Below, piece by piece: positions 32,398-45,600 of a stretch of 64,000 nt of DNA (position 1 is the stretch's first letter; the number at the start of each line of letters is the position of its first letter). The notes under the pieces were generated by a model. It ran no database searches. It was given only the letters and a program-made list of their open reading frames with translations, and had not been told where the DNA came from. Position numbers and translations under genes: made by a program. The DNA is taken from NCBI RefSeq assembly GCF_000835495.1, contig NW_015622543.1, positions 2,896,806 through 2,960,805 of the forward strand, read 5' to 3'. Source of the stretch: Cladophialophora immunda (Eukaryota; Ascomycota; Eurotiomycetes; Chaetothyriales; Herpotrichiellaceae).

Positions 32398-33143
32398 ATG
32401 AAAGACTCAGTGCAAGCGTTTCCGGCCATCACTGAACAGGAATTTTCTCAGGCATGCGGCGCATTGGAACAGAGGAGCTCGGACAAGATCAGCGATACGG
32501 ATTGGTTGAGAGTGAGGTGGACTGGTGAAGAACTGTTGATCAGAGCAAAACGGAAGAGGACCTGCAAAGGAGAAGCTCCCAGTGACAACATTGACGCACA
32601 AAGCGATGAGCGCTTTGAGACTGGTATAGAAGACTGTGTCGTTGGAGATAGCGTACGAGTTCCAATGGCATCCTCATATCCACCATGTCCATGCTGATGT
32701 TTCGCAGTTTTTGCCGAAGGTTGACAGCTTGGAGTCTCTCATTGTTGACTTCTCCATTACCTTGTCTCCAATCTATTCTGTACCAGTTCTCTGGTTTGCA
32801 TGCCGAAATGGCCAAGATAACAAGGCGTTGAGTTTGGAGCAAGTTTATGAATGGTTGGTGCCGGAACCGTCACTCGCTTCATTGCATGAAGTTGGCGTTA
32901 TGGGGGGTATCAGTATGGCGGTAGGTCAAGACCGCTGTGATACCTTCCAGGCTCTGATTCTTCCCGCAGCACCATCCTGTCTCAGATCGGCCGGCCTTCT
33001 TCTTACACCCATGTAACACACAAGGCGCCCTTTCAGCTCTTAAACCCATGTCTCTGTCTCCGGAGGAATATCTTATACTTTGGCTGGGGTTGATTGGGTC
33101 TGCTGTGGGCCTGCATGTTCCGAGTAAGCTTATGAGCACCTAG
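32398..33143 (+). CDS. atg10: Atg10, E2-like enzyme for Atg12-Atg5 conjugation
   Basis: Three exons: 32398-32511, 32630-32920 and 32970-33143, giving 192 residues. Exon 1: MKDSVQAFPAITEQEFSQAC, to TDWLR, donor GTGAGG. Exon 2 opens KTVSLEIAYEFQ and carries VDFSITLSPIYSVPVLWF (core E2-like strand pair) and ending in MGGISMA. Exon 3 starts HHPVSDRPAFFLHPCNT and ends near YLILWLGLIGSAVGLHVP. Order and motifs match autophagy Atg10. The HPCN cysteine (C150) is the expected thioester residue that accepts Atg12 from Atg7. Exon 1 also reads on without splicing to 32697, so the first intron (118 nt) is an inference from phase and from the need to reach the second frame. It shares a short divergent promoter with the UPF0303 gene. 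Confidence 0.82.
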
Positions 33144-33351
33144 GGCAGAAGTATTCTCCCCCAACCTTTCACCTAGCTCCGCCTTGGCTGTCCGCCTGGT
33201 ATGGTATCGCCTGGGCCGCAAGCAGGTGTTTGATCCGGTTTCCTATTCCCCTAGGCGAGGTATTCGACGGCCTTTGGAACGCCATGACGGCGGCAAGGCT
33301 TAGCGATTTTTGTTTTAGGGAGACATGCGAGGCTTTCCGTCTAGGCCGGGT

Positions 33352-34060
33352 TTAATCGTCCTCATCTTCCTCCATTGGCGCATCATCCTCGTCTTCCTCC
33401 ATTTCCACTTCGCTCTCTTCTTCTTCTTCCTCCTCCTCCTCTTCCTCTTCTCTTGGTCTCTTTGTGCCGTGCGGGACACCGTCGGGAGTTGTTCCAGCTG
33501 GGTTGACTCCAGTCTCGGCGGGCTTGCCTGGAATTCCAGTCGGCGGCGCATTGAATATGGAATTCTGTAAGGCAGTGGCACCAGAAGCAGCGCTTGCAGC
33601 AGCGGTCGGAGGTTCAAAGGTGCCTCGAAGTTTCGGGATTATGTGTGATTGGCCTTTTGCATAAACAATAACCTGTCTCGAGAGTTTAACTTGTGGATTT
33701 CAACCTCAGCACTTGAACCATTCTTACCATCTCCCTGCCAAAGAAATCAAATCCTTGTAAAGCTCGCATCGCTTGTGTGCTCGTCTGTATGTCACGGAAG
33801 ACAACGTGGGCCTGCCCTCGCATGCTCTGCCCTTTCGATCCAATTCGATTCGTGACGATATCGAGGACAGGCCCATAGGTGGAGAAGAGCATGTACAGGG
33901 CGCGTTTCAGCTCATTTTTGTTGATCTTCTCGGGGAGGTTCTTGAGGAAGAGTCTATGAGAGAATCGTCAGCAACTTTTTATCCAGAGAGGAGGGGCTTG
34001 TGCCTACGTCTGGTTGGGATTGCCCGCGTTCTGGGACTCTTTCAATGTTTTGGCCGCCAT
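33352..34060 (-). CDS. U1A/U2B''-type spliceosomal RRM protein
   Basis: Three exons: 34060-34008, 33953-33728 and 33672-33352, giving 199 residues. A single N-terminal RRM has TLFLKNLPEKINKNELKRAL (RNP2, with the NLP...INK signature of the U1A/U2B'' family), LDIVTNRIGSKGQSMRGQAHVVF (RNP1) and QALQ-like ALQGFDFFGREM. Exon 3 continues VIVYAKGQSHIIPKLRGTF, a diagnostic C-terminal cap of U2B''. The tail contains an Ala/Pro linker, a short KRPREEE segment and an Asp/Glu-rich end. There is no second RRM, so it resembles U2B''/Msl1 more than full-length U1A. It binds a U2 (or U1) snRNA stem-loop in the spliceosome. It is convergent with Atg10 (208-bp gap). Confidence 0.87.
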
Positions 34061-36202
34061 CGTTGTTGCAGAGCGTGCCGGCGGAGTTTAAATGAGAGAC
34101 TGAATATCAGGAGTCCTTGGCTTCCCTCATTCTGCCCTGTGTCTTCACAATCCCAAAAAGCCTAGCTTTGCCTTGCCGTACAGCGCCTATTATTATATTC
34201 GGTCGCTTCATGGATCTGGGGAAGCCTTGCGGAAATTTTGGCTTGGCAAGGGCCAAGCTATGCTGGGAAAGCCGCCCTCGTGCCGACTATTTGACCCCGA
34301 GACGCAGAGGGCCAGGAAGATCACGCCGCCTTGTGCCCATCCCCAACCTTGCAGTGATCGCCTTATCTCACCCTCCCTGCGCGCCGAGGCGCACTTGAAC
34401 CCTCGAGACACGTCAGGAAATATATTTGCATCTTGCACACTCTATGTACGCCAGCTGTGTGTCCCGCTTGACCGCGCAGATTGACAAAAACGAGGGAATA
34501 AGGCGCAGGGATCGGAGATAGTATCCTGCAACTCCCTTGAAACCCTCGAAAGCAACTGCCTTCCTCCCCTACTTTCCGGCTTTCTGAATGATGAGGATGT
34601 TTCCTTGCTCGCAACCAATATCAATACCCTGGATGCGATTGAGTAGCTCAGCTTCTTGAAGCAGGACTCTCATGACACGTCCTAGTCTAAAGTTGGGGTA
34701 TTTTCGACAATGGAGAAATAAAATGCGTTCCAAGGTCCCATTGGAGATTTACAACTCGAACGAGATTCAGGAGAAGCTTATGATGGGTGGCTGCGGCTTG
34801 TTCACATCGATTCGGGGAAGCAACAATGAAGTCGTCAGTGTCTTGTTGTAAGTCTTACGGATTGGTTACCATTCCAACGTGACCTCTGCTTTTCGACCTG
34901 TGGCCCCTTTCTTGCTGGCTGCCGGAGCTCAGAGAGCAGAGTCTCCGCTATTGAGATAAATTAGAAGAGCAGCAAGGTTTCCCCACACCGGTAATTGTAT
35001 GCTTCTCTTTGCCTGACTCTCTACCAGACACTTCTAACTCGGCAATTTGGTTCTGCGGGCGGCGAAGTTCTGAAGGTGTTGGCTGCTTGCACAGAAGTCC
35101 AGTCGTGGTTGCACATACCCTATGATTCCGATTGTTGACTTCCCGGAAGAAAGAACGACATCTGAACCGCGATAGCATTCGGACACATAGGGGCAGTCTT
35201 TGACCTGCAGCTAGCGAGTGAACATCCTGGGCTGGATGGCGGCAATGGGCAATTGCATCTTTGGAGAAGGAATGCACTACATGAAAGCAAAAGGTACCTA
35301 TATATCTGGGCGAACCCTACCGGGATCGCAGCACGCCAGAAAGACCTCTCGATATGGAGGGTGACATTATAGCTCTGCCTGAGACAGCTTCCTCATCTGG
35401 CGAAAGACACGGTATGTCCAGTTTTTGTAGTTTCGGCGGCGGCTTAAAGGTCCTGAGACCTACATACCCAATAATGGGGCCTCCGTAGAAGTGTTCAACA
35501 TCTGATCTAATTTTTCGAGATCCTGAAATGGTCGATAACACTCATATCAACTTTTCCCCTACAGAGGGCCATCGACAATAGGAAAGGATCGAGTATGACC
35601 ATTCGATGTGGCGTCCTGTGCAGATGGCTGACGCTAGATTCTTGAAGAAACCTGCGTCATACATGGTGATTTTGTTCAATTGACAAGCAAGTGACGCTGA
35701 CCATGTCAGTTGAGCTGGTCAGGCTGGCCACAAGGCTGCGTGTCGTGTGAGGCTCGGCGGATACAGAGCGGCGTCACCCTTGTCCCAACGTGGTAAGCAG
35801 AAGGGAGCGCCCTGAAATTAAGCTCCGAACGCTTGTCTTGGCGAGGGGGCTGTTGCATGTCTTGCGCTGGTGGCGCCGCATATGCCTTCCCTTCGCTTGA
35901 TTGAACCGTCTCACATCGAAGGCGCAGCGCGGCGCAGCCTATGTCGTGCACGAGTACGGCCTTTCCCACTCGACAAATCACGTCCTCAACTCGGTCATTT
36001 ACTCAAGTCACTCTCTCACTTTGATCTGTACATACCTCAAGTATTGCAGTCTTAGCATCAATCTTTCTGTCTTCCTTTCTTGTATCGACAGCTTTACTCT
36101 CGTCCGCGACTCCCCCTGCGAACCCAAAACGCCCCTCCAAACAGCGCTACCGCCCATCCTGGCGCATTCTAGTTTTCGAGCCTGAATTCCAGGCTGTCAG
36201 CG
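34061..36202. other. Intergenic region (2.1 kb)
   Basis: Divergent spacer between the U2B''-like gene and the ArfGAP gene. It contains an ankyrin-like peptide fragment near 34650-34851 (see findings) and a minus-strand frame at 35317-35541 with no domain. No complete gene is supported. Confidence 0.5.
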
Positions 36203-39200
36203 ATGGGCAACATCAGCAGCAGACTTGAGGATGGCGCCCTGCTATACTTGAAGGATCAAGCGCGCTGTACGTGCCTCCCTGCCTTTCCCCGCAACTTTGG
36301 CTGATAGCCGCCAGTCTCCATCAGTTCCATTGTCGTCAGCAATGGCCGGCGGAAGGGTCTTTTGAGTCTTGTGCCCAACGCCTATCCTGCATTGCGTTTG
36401 CTTGGGAAGCCAGATGCCGCGGACTACAGACCCATATCGTATATTCAAGTGCGTAACGAAAGCCCCCCAACGATTCGGTTGTCCTCTGACCTCTCAACAA
36501 GGATCCTGATTCCTCTGCCCTTTCTTTCCTCCCCAGGCTCGACCTTGAAGATGAACTTGAAATCCACTTCACATTTGTAACACGACAGAACTCCGGCCCC
36601 CTCCCTGCCACTCCCTCTACGTCCACCGCCGCTGTAGATGCAACAATTACGGGGTTGACCTTCGCCTACGCTCAGAATGCCAAAGAGCTGGACACCCTCG
36701 TGACGCGCGAGTTCCATGCCGACCCAAATCTGCACAAGAACTCCAACGTCCAATTTATCGGCGACTTCGGGACGAATGGGAGTCCTGCAGTTACTTACGA
36801 ATGGACTTGGCATTGGAAACCCCCGAAGGCTCAAGAGGACAAGGGAGGAGGTTGGCGCAACTGCTGCAGTTTCCTTGAGTATGATTCCAGAGCGCACAGA
36901 CTGAATACCCTCGCGTCGTTTTCATTCTGGGTCCAGAATACCACCCTCACAACCGGAGTACCACTTGCTTCTCCAGGCCTGGAAATACCGATACCACTTC
37001 AGAGGCATAGGATGCCGTCATCGCAGTCATATCAGTCCGCAGTCAGCGACTCAGAAGGCCCTTCCGAGCCTCAAATTCCGGCTTCGCCGCAGATGCGGCC
37101 TAAAGACTACAGCTTTAGTGCACCAACCTCGGCGCCTTCGCTGCCTGTTATCGACGTCCAGTGTGCAAGGCCGGGAGAGGACGTCAGCGCAGTTGACGAC
37201 GGTCCGGTTTTCAGAGCCACGATGAAGGCGCTGGAACAGAAGACGGGGACAATGAAGGTCCAGATCAAGAAAGTGCTGAAGAAAGCCGAGGCAGCACAGC
37301 AGGCCCAGGTGGAGTGCAACCAGGCCATGGCCGAATTCTTGAGAGCGCTTCAAGAGGCATCCATGTCCAACGCAACGGCCTTCAAGCCCGCCCTCGACCA
37401 TTATTTCCTCAACATCGCTCAACAGATTCTAAAATATGAGAAGGGAAACAGCACGCTGTTGCAAAAACAAATCATCGACCCCATTTCGAAGCTGTATAAT
37501 ATGGACATCAAACAAGTCGAAGCGAAGAAAAAGGACTTTGATGATGAGAGTCGAGATTATTACGCCTATGTCGGCCGGTATCTCGGTCAGCGGCAGGACT
37601 CTCTCAAGGACAAGAAACGTGCAGAGAGTGATTCCAAATATCAGACAAAGAGGAAGAACTTTGAGCTCAAGCGATTTGATTATTCGACTTTCATGCAAGA
37701 TCTTCACGGCGGGCGCAAAGAACAAGAACTCCTCTCGCAGCTCACCAAATATGCCGACGGCCAAGCGAAAGCGTTCCTTGCCACTGCGAAGAAGGTGGAA
37801 AGCCTAACCCCGCAGTTAGACGCTCTTGTAAAAGAGGTCTCTGATGCTGACAAAGAATACAACCTGCAAAGGACCGAAAGAGAGGAAAAGAGACGGAATC
37901 TCGAGAAGAATGGGCCGATTTCCGTGGATCCAGATCCGCATCACCATCCTCCAGTGGCGTCGACTCAAGTGACGGCACCAAATGGGCACGGCGGATATAC
38001 CTCAGACACCGACCTTAGCAGGGCCGATAGCACCAGCTCTCAGTTCGGCCATGCATCGATCAAAACTTTGTCGCCCACCACCAACTCAACATTGCCCGTG
38101 GGAGCTGTCCTTTCAACATCGCCAAGTGGAACCTCGATAGTGCCAACACCGAGCAAGTTCAAAGGTATCCGTGATCTTGATGAAAGCTCGGTATCCACAG
38201 CCGACAAATCTTCTGTTGGACAGTACCGGAAGGAGGGACTGTTGTGGGCATTAAGCAAGCCTAATTCCCATATTGACCCCAAAGGAGCCTGGCACAAGTA
38301 AGCTCATCGCGAATTGGTCTTGACGTGATACTAACCCACTCCTAGATTCTGGATCGTGCTTGATCAAGGGAAACTCTCAGAATACAGCAATTGGAAGGAT
38401 AAGTTGGATTTGCATCGTGAGCCAATTGACCTTCGGATGGCTTCCGTCCGCATTGCTCGGGATGCAGAGCGCCGGTTTTGCTTTGAGGTAATCACACCTC
38501 AGTATAAGCGAGTTTACCAAGCTACGACCGAAGACGAGATGAATAATTGGATTAATGCAATCAACAATGCGCTGCAAAGCGCTGTGGAGGCCGGCGGGCA
38601 AGTGCCTCAGCAGAGCCGAAAAGAACATATAGGGCGTGAATTTGGACACATGTTCACGGGCAAGAGTTCCTCGCAATCTGGCCCACACGGCTATTCACAG
38701 CGAAGTGAGGCCGGCGGAGTGTCACGGCGCATCACCGTTGGTGCTAGACCCACCTACACGAGAACAAGCAGTAACAGCTACGAAGAGAATCCGTCAAAGC
38801 TGCTTGATCAAATCCGAAACAATGACCATGGCAACCAGTTCTGTGCTGATTGTGGCTCGGCGTCGAAGGTTGAATGGGTATCTCTGAATCTGGGGATTAT
38901 TTTGTGCATCGAATGTGGCGGGATTCATCGCTCACTGGGTACACATGTCTCCAAGATTCGATCCCTGACCTTGGATGTGCACTCTTTCACCAACGATATT
39001 GTCGAGCTTCTCATGCTGATCGGCAATCGCATCAGCAACATGGTCTGGGAGGCACGGCTTGATCGGTCTCTTAAGCCAGATTCAAGCGCCTCCCGAGACC
39101 AGCGGCTGAAGTTCATAACAGCCAAATATGTTGAGCGGGCTTACGTTGAGCCTGTGTCTCAATACGGGTCTGCTGACGACACGTTATTGACATCGATCAA

Positions 39201-39642
39201 GAAACATGATATTCAGGGAGTCCTTCAGAGCATTGCCCAACGAGCCAATGTCAACGCCCACGACCGGTCTAGGAACACTCATGCGGTGTTTCTGGCTCTC
39301 ACCGCTGCCGACCCAGCTCGCCCAGTGTCTTCTCATTCCAATACACCGGCGGGAGGCGTCAAAGCGTTTCCCATGGCTGAGCTATTAGTACAGAACGGAG
39401 CCGAGATTCCTGTCGAGCTTCCAGCTATACCTCTATCCGCCGCTGCGCAGTTGTACGTTGACCAGAGAACATCTCGCGCAGTTCCGAGTCACGGCGGCCA
39501 CACAGACACATTAGGGCCCTTGCCCATTGTGCACAGGGCCTCGCCAATGTCATCTTCGTCCGACGGATCCAACAAGTTGCAAAAGCGCGGTAGTGCAGGC
39601 GCCAGATTTGCAGGCAAAGTGGCGAGCTTGGGAGAACGATAG
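36203..39642 (+). CDS. csx2: BAR-PH-ArfGAP protein, Csx2/centaurin type
   Basis: Four exons: 36203-36266, 36315-36448, 36502-38297 and 38346-39642, giving 1096 residues. The N-terminus is MGNISSRLEDGALLY. A coiled BAR-like region lies at about 300-520 (ALEQKTGTMKVQIKKVLKKA, then CNQAMAEFLRALQEAS, then KKRAESDSKYQTKRKNFELK). The PH domain lies at about 650-750 (split by the last intron; GAWHKFWIVLDQGKLSEY to INAINNAL). The ArfGAP zinc finger is at about 815-930: FCADCG, WVSLNLGIILCIECGGIHRSLG with the catalytic Arg in HRSLG. The zinc spacing is Cx2Cx17Cx2C. The protein stimulates GTP hydrolysis on Arf at curved membranes, in secretory and endocytic traffic. The start ATG follows a pyrimidine-rich leader, and the first two introns keep phase. 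Confidence 0.9.
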
Positions 39643-42600
39643 TACCGTTACAGGTCGAGAATGGATGTTGATGTCATGGGCCCCATTCTTTGTGATTCTT
39701 TTGAGGTTCTGGACACTCCTACGCGGACTAGCTTGAGGCCGAGGATGGTGTATCTGGAGAGTGATTCCTCTTGAATATGACTATATGATGCATGTTGCCA
39801 TGATCTGGGATGTTTAAAGAGGGTTAACAGGGGCATTGTCCGTGGCTCTGGTCAATCCATATTCTTCGGTGGTGGCAAAGGATGATTGCTGAAACTACGA
39901 AATCTATGCGGCATGGGAGGTTGGGCCTTTGAATCAACGGCCTGTTGGTCAAGAGGGCCATCGACAAGGACGCAGGCCGGTAGCTTCTTGACCGGCCGAC
40001 TTTCGTCACCCCACGAGACGGGAAAAGAAAACTTGGATAAACGGCTTTGGATGAGCATAAGATCATGCAGATGTAATGTAATTATGAGTATCAAGTACTA
40101 TCTAGTGAATGCACTGAGGCATATTGATTGCCCTTGGTTTGACGTCTCAAACATCCGGTGGAGTCGAATGAGGTTGATCAAGAGAAGGCCGGTCGAACCA
40201 TGCATTGTTCCATGGATGCAGTTTCTTGTTCCCCTTCATGTTTGCAATCTATCGTGGACCCAACCCCTGCTGTGGTCAGTTGCCTCTTCAGGGGGAGTAG
40301 GAGAAGTAGGAAAGTTTGTCGCTGGTGTTCTTGTTGCCGTTCTTTCAGCCTGTCTTTTGATATTCTTACCTTTCGCCCGCATTGGTCTGTGAGAGGGCAG
40401 GATACAGTGATGAGGATCAATGCCAGGGGAGTCACGTTTTCTGATATTCTTATGCACAGTCAACAATTGGCGTGGCTTCGATCACTCGCCGTCGCCAGCA
40501 TCAACATGGGTCTGGTGTTGTCCATGCAGACAGAAATCTTTCTCTGCCATAGTGCTCTGATGTTCCATCTCTCGAGCGCGGCTGGTTCTTCATTGTAGCA
40601 GCACACTCTGGTGCCTGCTCTCGTTCTCTCGCGGTGTAGTTTGACCTGAAGTCAAAGAAGGCCCATACTTTCACCCGCTCGATGCCTCAATCGAACGGTT
40701 GGGTGACCTTTCGTTCCATGTCTATATTTGGTGATGGTTTAGCTTCCGCCAGACTGATTGCACTTGCAGGAGCCGCATTCGAGAACCCTGGTAGACGCAG
40801 CCATAGCGTATTTGCCTCTTCTTCGGGGGGTCTTTCTCTTTCTGCTCTTTCTCCAAGGGTCCATCAATCCCCATTTGTCCCTATATCCGGAGAAATGCAC
40901 GAACAGCCAGGACGAGGTGCGTCGAAGGAGTTAGCTTGTCTCTTGTCAACAAGCATGTAAATTCAGAGTCTCTGATGAAGGTAGATCGCGATCGAGATTC
41001 AGGGGCAAGCAGAAAGCTGTGGGAGATTGGATTTGACGGCGGGCACAACCAAACGTTCGTTGGATCTCCACTACCGCCCCTGGATTTGGAGGACAGTGCT
41101 CATGTTGGCGGACCCGAGAAGGCTGTGATGGAAAAAGACGCAATGGTTCAGGGGGAGTTTTCGAGGTGATCATGCAGTCTCCTGTGCTACAGCGAGAGTT
41201 TTGGTAAGACAAGACTAGGGCGCGCAGCACACTGAACACAGGCCAGACGCAGGAGTAAGGAGATGCGCTCATGCATCCAGCAAGGGAAGGTGACAGTAAA
41301 TGTGGACGGGGTGGGAGTTGATAGGACAATGTTTGGAGTGTGATGCGGGACGGCAAGCGAGCTTGGGGGAGAGTCCGTCGTCCTTCACGAGCATGAGAAC
41401 TTGATCTCTGGACAGTAAGCGCCAATAACGCTCCACAACTGCCCGCACGGCACTCTTCGTACTGCTTCCATGCCGTCCACGAGATGGTCTGAACCTTCCT
41501 CGATCGCAAGTCCATACCGCTCCAGAGTTCTCATGAACATGTCCCTGAGTTCAAGAAGACTATCGGTACCAGAGCGGGTCAGAATTGCTTGTCAGGAGTG
41601 CGTCATAGAGAGTGATTGGTGACTTTGATAATGGGTCGTTAAATATCAAAGCGGGTAGACAAAAGATGGCGGCTAGATAGCGAGACATAGCGCCCATCGG
41701 AGCTGGTACTTTCCATTTCGCATCAAATCAGCGAGAGCAACTGCAAGGGCACTCCTTCTCGGAGAGAAAACTATGTCGAGTAGAATCATGCTTGAACGAA
41801 GCATTGGATAGCCACGTTTGTTGGAAGCGAGCTTTGAATCCCGGGTGTCCTTCCTTGCAGCTTTAGCCTCACAAACAACGTGCTGGTCAGATCCTTGCAG
41901 GCCCAATCAGACCTACAATCGAAGAGATTTGTAAGAACCTGAAGATACTAAACAATCATTCGTCCCGCAGGAAGACTCAAGAACCGTGGAATTGCGAAGG
42001 GACAGAACGAGCGTTCCACAAAGGGGTAAACAAGTACTTGCCTTCTATTAGGGCCTATCGAGTAGGCTCTTTCCGATCCCATTGGTGCGATGTAAGACTT
42101 GTAGTGAGGCGATAATTTAGTGGAGTGGAGGCCCCTATGGCCGTTAAAGCAAAGTCGGAGCTTTTGCCTCGAAAACGCTCCTTCCGGATTGCTAAGGAAA
42201 GCTACAAGAGAGGCTGAGACGATGGAACTTGCCTGTGCAAGGCGAGAAGCTCAGATACACTCTCGAGCAAATAGATTGTTGAAAGTGACGGTCAACTCCA
42301 GTGTTTCTGAGAAATGGCGGCCTCAGGCATCCAATGAGTTGAATTTGGGACCGGTCACAAAAAGGAGGCTCTCCTCAGAAGCTTACCGCAGTGCTCTGAT
42401 TGGTCCCAATGACATTGCCGGACAAGCCTGGCATTGAAGCCGTCGATACTCGGCCAATTTGACTCATCCAGACATCATCCATTGCAACGACAAACACCAA
42501 TACCCACACCGACCGGTGCCGTTGTGGTGCGTATGTGAACTGTCTGGAGAGTCGATAGTGGGTATCCCCAAATCTTCTGGAAAGGATAATTCTGTATGAT

Positions 42601-45600
42601 GATTGGGTTGGCTGAAATCGCGACTTCCCCCAGTCCGACAGCGTTATTGGCTACAATCGCCTTGCCACAGTGCGTCCACCTGCATGGGAGCATGGTCCAA
42701 GAGCCTGAAAGCATTGTCATCGACCACACATGGCAGACAAAATCGCTTCGGGCCGCTCAGCTTCCTCCGCCGGGTGGTGTGATTTTTTCTCACAGCGAGG
42801 GCATTTTCTCGGCAGTTACACAGCCGTTGTTCGTTCCTGCCACGGTCGCCGAAAGTACGTTTGAACAAGAAAATCTCTGTACGAGGCGTGCAATCCAGAA
42901 GGCCGAGAGACGATCATTTCTCTTTGCACAATCGCAGAAAGACATTGTCGGAGACGCCGACCTTAAGGCTCGATGATCGCATCCCTAACCAGTACGTCGT
43001 CTCGTGAAGGAAGGATCGAGTATGTTTCGTATAGGCACGATGCCGAAATTGAGCGTCCAGGGCGCCAGACGCAGCTTAGCGCGAAACGCGCCCAACGCTA
43101 GCTAGAGATATGCAGCAGGGCAACGTCGGCTCAGGCAGGGCATTGTGGATGGCTCGGGGAAGCAAAAAGGCGGGTGGCGAACACATGGGGTCCTGGGCGA
43201 ATGGGTTCAACCGTTAGATCTTGGGACAGGCCATAGGGAGCTGGGGGACAATGGTCCGAGGATGATTAGCTCGAATCAATGAGACCAGTCGGAAAGCTGC
43301 CACAGTGTCAGAAAAGAGCCGAGGGAAACATGTCTCAGTTACCTCTTCGCCAGTCGATAAACGATACAGGCCCCTGTGGTTCTAATTATGGCATGGGTAG
43401 GGCGCAAGGAAGAGATAGCACCCTGTGTCGGCGAAAACTTCCAGCTGCACCTGTGCTAATTTGGTGTGATAGACCGTCAAGACAGGGCGAAAAGTCTTCA
43501 GGCAGCAGAGCCGTGCTGGGCAGCCTAATTGGGTACGTCTTTCGGCTGTTGTAGCGATCAGCACCCTGGAGGCAAGAAGTAGGAAGTGATAGTCAGTGAT
43601 GCACAGGCGATGAAGAATGAGGTTGGAACAAGAACGCTTGCGGTGCCAAGGCCATGACGCAAGTTCCGCGGGCGCTCGATAGATTTTCCATTCCGCAGCC
43701 CGCTATACCTTCTCCAGTAGCTCGAACAGATGGGAATTGCACAACAATCGCATCTTTCTTCCCTTCTCCATATTTTGTTTTCGTCGGGTCGAGCAGGACC
43801 CTGGTCCGAAATCCTGGAGAACGAAGATGCTCAGCCACAAACAAGGGTCCAGCCACTCCGTGGGACCGTATCCTCGGATCCTCTGTTCGTGACTCAAGGC
43901 AAGTTGGTTAGCATTGCGGTTCCCGCCACATGATCGACATCTGCCAGCGAGACGTCGCTGTCGCCACCCAACCTTGGGCCCCATAGTGCCGTTGAGACAG
44001 CAAGCCACAAACTCGGGCCAGAAGCAATTGCTGATTGACACGGGACGGTCTACGCAAGGTGATGATCAGATTCTGACCGTTCCTGCGTCGTTCTAACAAT
44101 AGGAGGGCTTGCCGTGCATAGCGATCGTCTGGAAATGATGCTATCCTTCCGTCATACTGCGCTCTGGGACAAACGAATGCGACTATTCAGGAAAAAGAGA
44201 GTTTCCATCACATGTGCAGGAGTCATGGAACATCCCTGCGGCAGACCTCAGCTCGGTGTTCATCTTTACCCACGGGAATGTCACTGCAAATACAACACTG
44301 TTCTTTACACCCAGAGATGCGAAAGAGTTTCCCGTTAACGGCGGGGGTTGTCCCACAGTAATGGAGCGCCTACTTCGTAGCCGATCGCGTGAGCGTCAGA
44401 GCAGTCCTGGGTATGATCTGCACAGAGGCAGCAGTTCTCGCATTAGGTTTTGCGGTGAATACAACAAGGACGTAAGATAAGCTTTGCTTTGGAGCAGCTT
44501 CGATAACGAAAATCGTTTTCCTATGACGTTTTGCAGCGTTGGGTGTCATGATGGGTTACAAACACAGCGTGGCAGTTCTCGACCTTGTCCACTTTGCTTC
44601 CCACTTGGGAGAGGATCCAGATCGCCGCAGAAGCCGAGCAGTGGAGCACAGACTCGCAACGTTTGGAAATGTGGCTTGCCTGCCTCCTCTTGGGCGGTCC
44701 AGAACATCCCAAAGACCTCACTCCCGAAGCCACAACCTCCGCACGCTCGAAGATTACCAGCACGATCCGACTATCAGCTGAAAGTTGCAGTGCAAAAGCT
44801 GACGGTACCCGACACTTGACCCTTGGCTGGAACCTCCTAGCTGTCCCAGACATGCATGACCGCTGCCTTTCCGTCTGGTGTCGCCCCGTTCTGATGGGCA
44901 CGCAATCACTTCAGCAGACAGGCCTCACACTAATAAGTGGAACCGTACCCGGGGTGTGTCCCTATTGCCATAAGCGATGGACTGGCGACTTACCTATCGA
45001 GCGAATTACAGGCCATGAGGCATACATCTTCCGACTCTGCGACCCCCTGTTGAGCGTTGCCACAACTTCTAACTAGGGGTTCGTGGCTCAGCGGATCCCC
45101 ATTGCGGACTCCTGGGTTCTAACTAGTATTTTTCCAGTCTTTTCTTTCGAGCTCCTTTTTCGCCCATGGTCCATTGTCGAGGGACACGAACCAGGTAAAC
45201 GAAAAATCCTTTGGGATCGCCCAAAATCATGGCCACTTTGGCTTCGGAAAGAGATGGGAGAAATTTTCACACAGCCCGACAATCTATCCCACCGATCCAC
45301 ATGCCATGCTAACCAAACGGTACGAAGGACTCGGTACCAGCTCTTCCAGCCCTGCGGACCTCACAGGTTGGAGCCCTTTTGATGTGCTGTTCTGTCTGCG
45401 AGCCCCAGCTAGGGTACAACTTCCGCACCATAGTGGAGGGAAAGAGCATTCTTCAGCCACTTTTGGTTCAATGGGAAGTCGCTCCCCTGGGGTCCAGATC
45501 AAGCGCCCATCGCCAGAACTGGTTGTCGCGCGTTACCGCCGTCTCGTTGTATATCCACCCTTGTCCTTTACCGGGTCCCAGTATCGCATATCTAATCCGA

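Noticed and set aside
44471..44536. Apparent intron (GTAAGA ... TTTTGCAG)
   Set aside because: No pair of upstream and downstream frames can be joined across it without a stop, so no gene model results.
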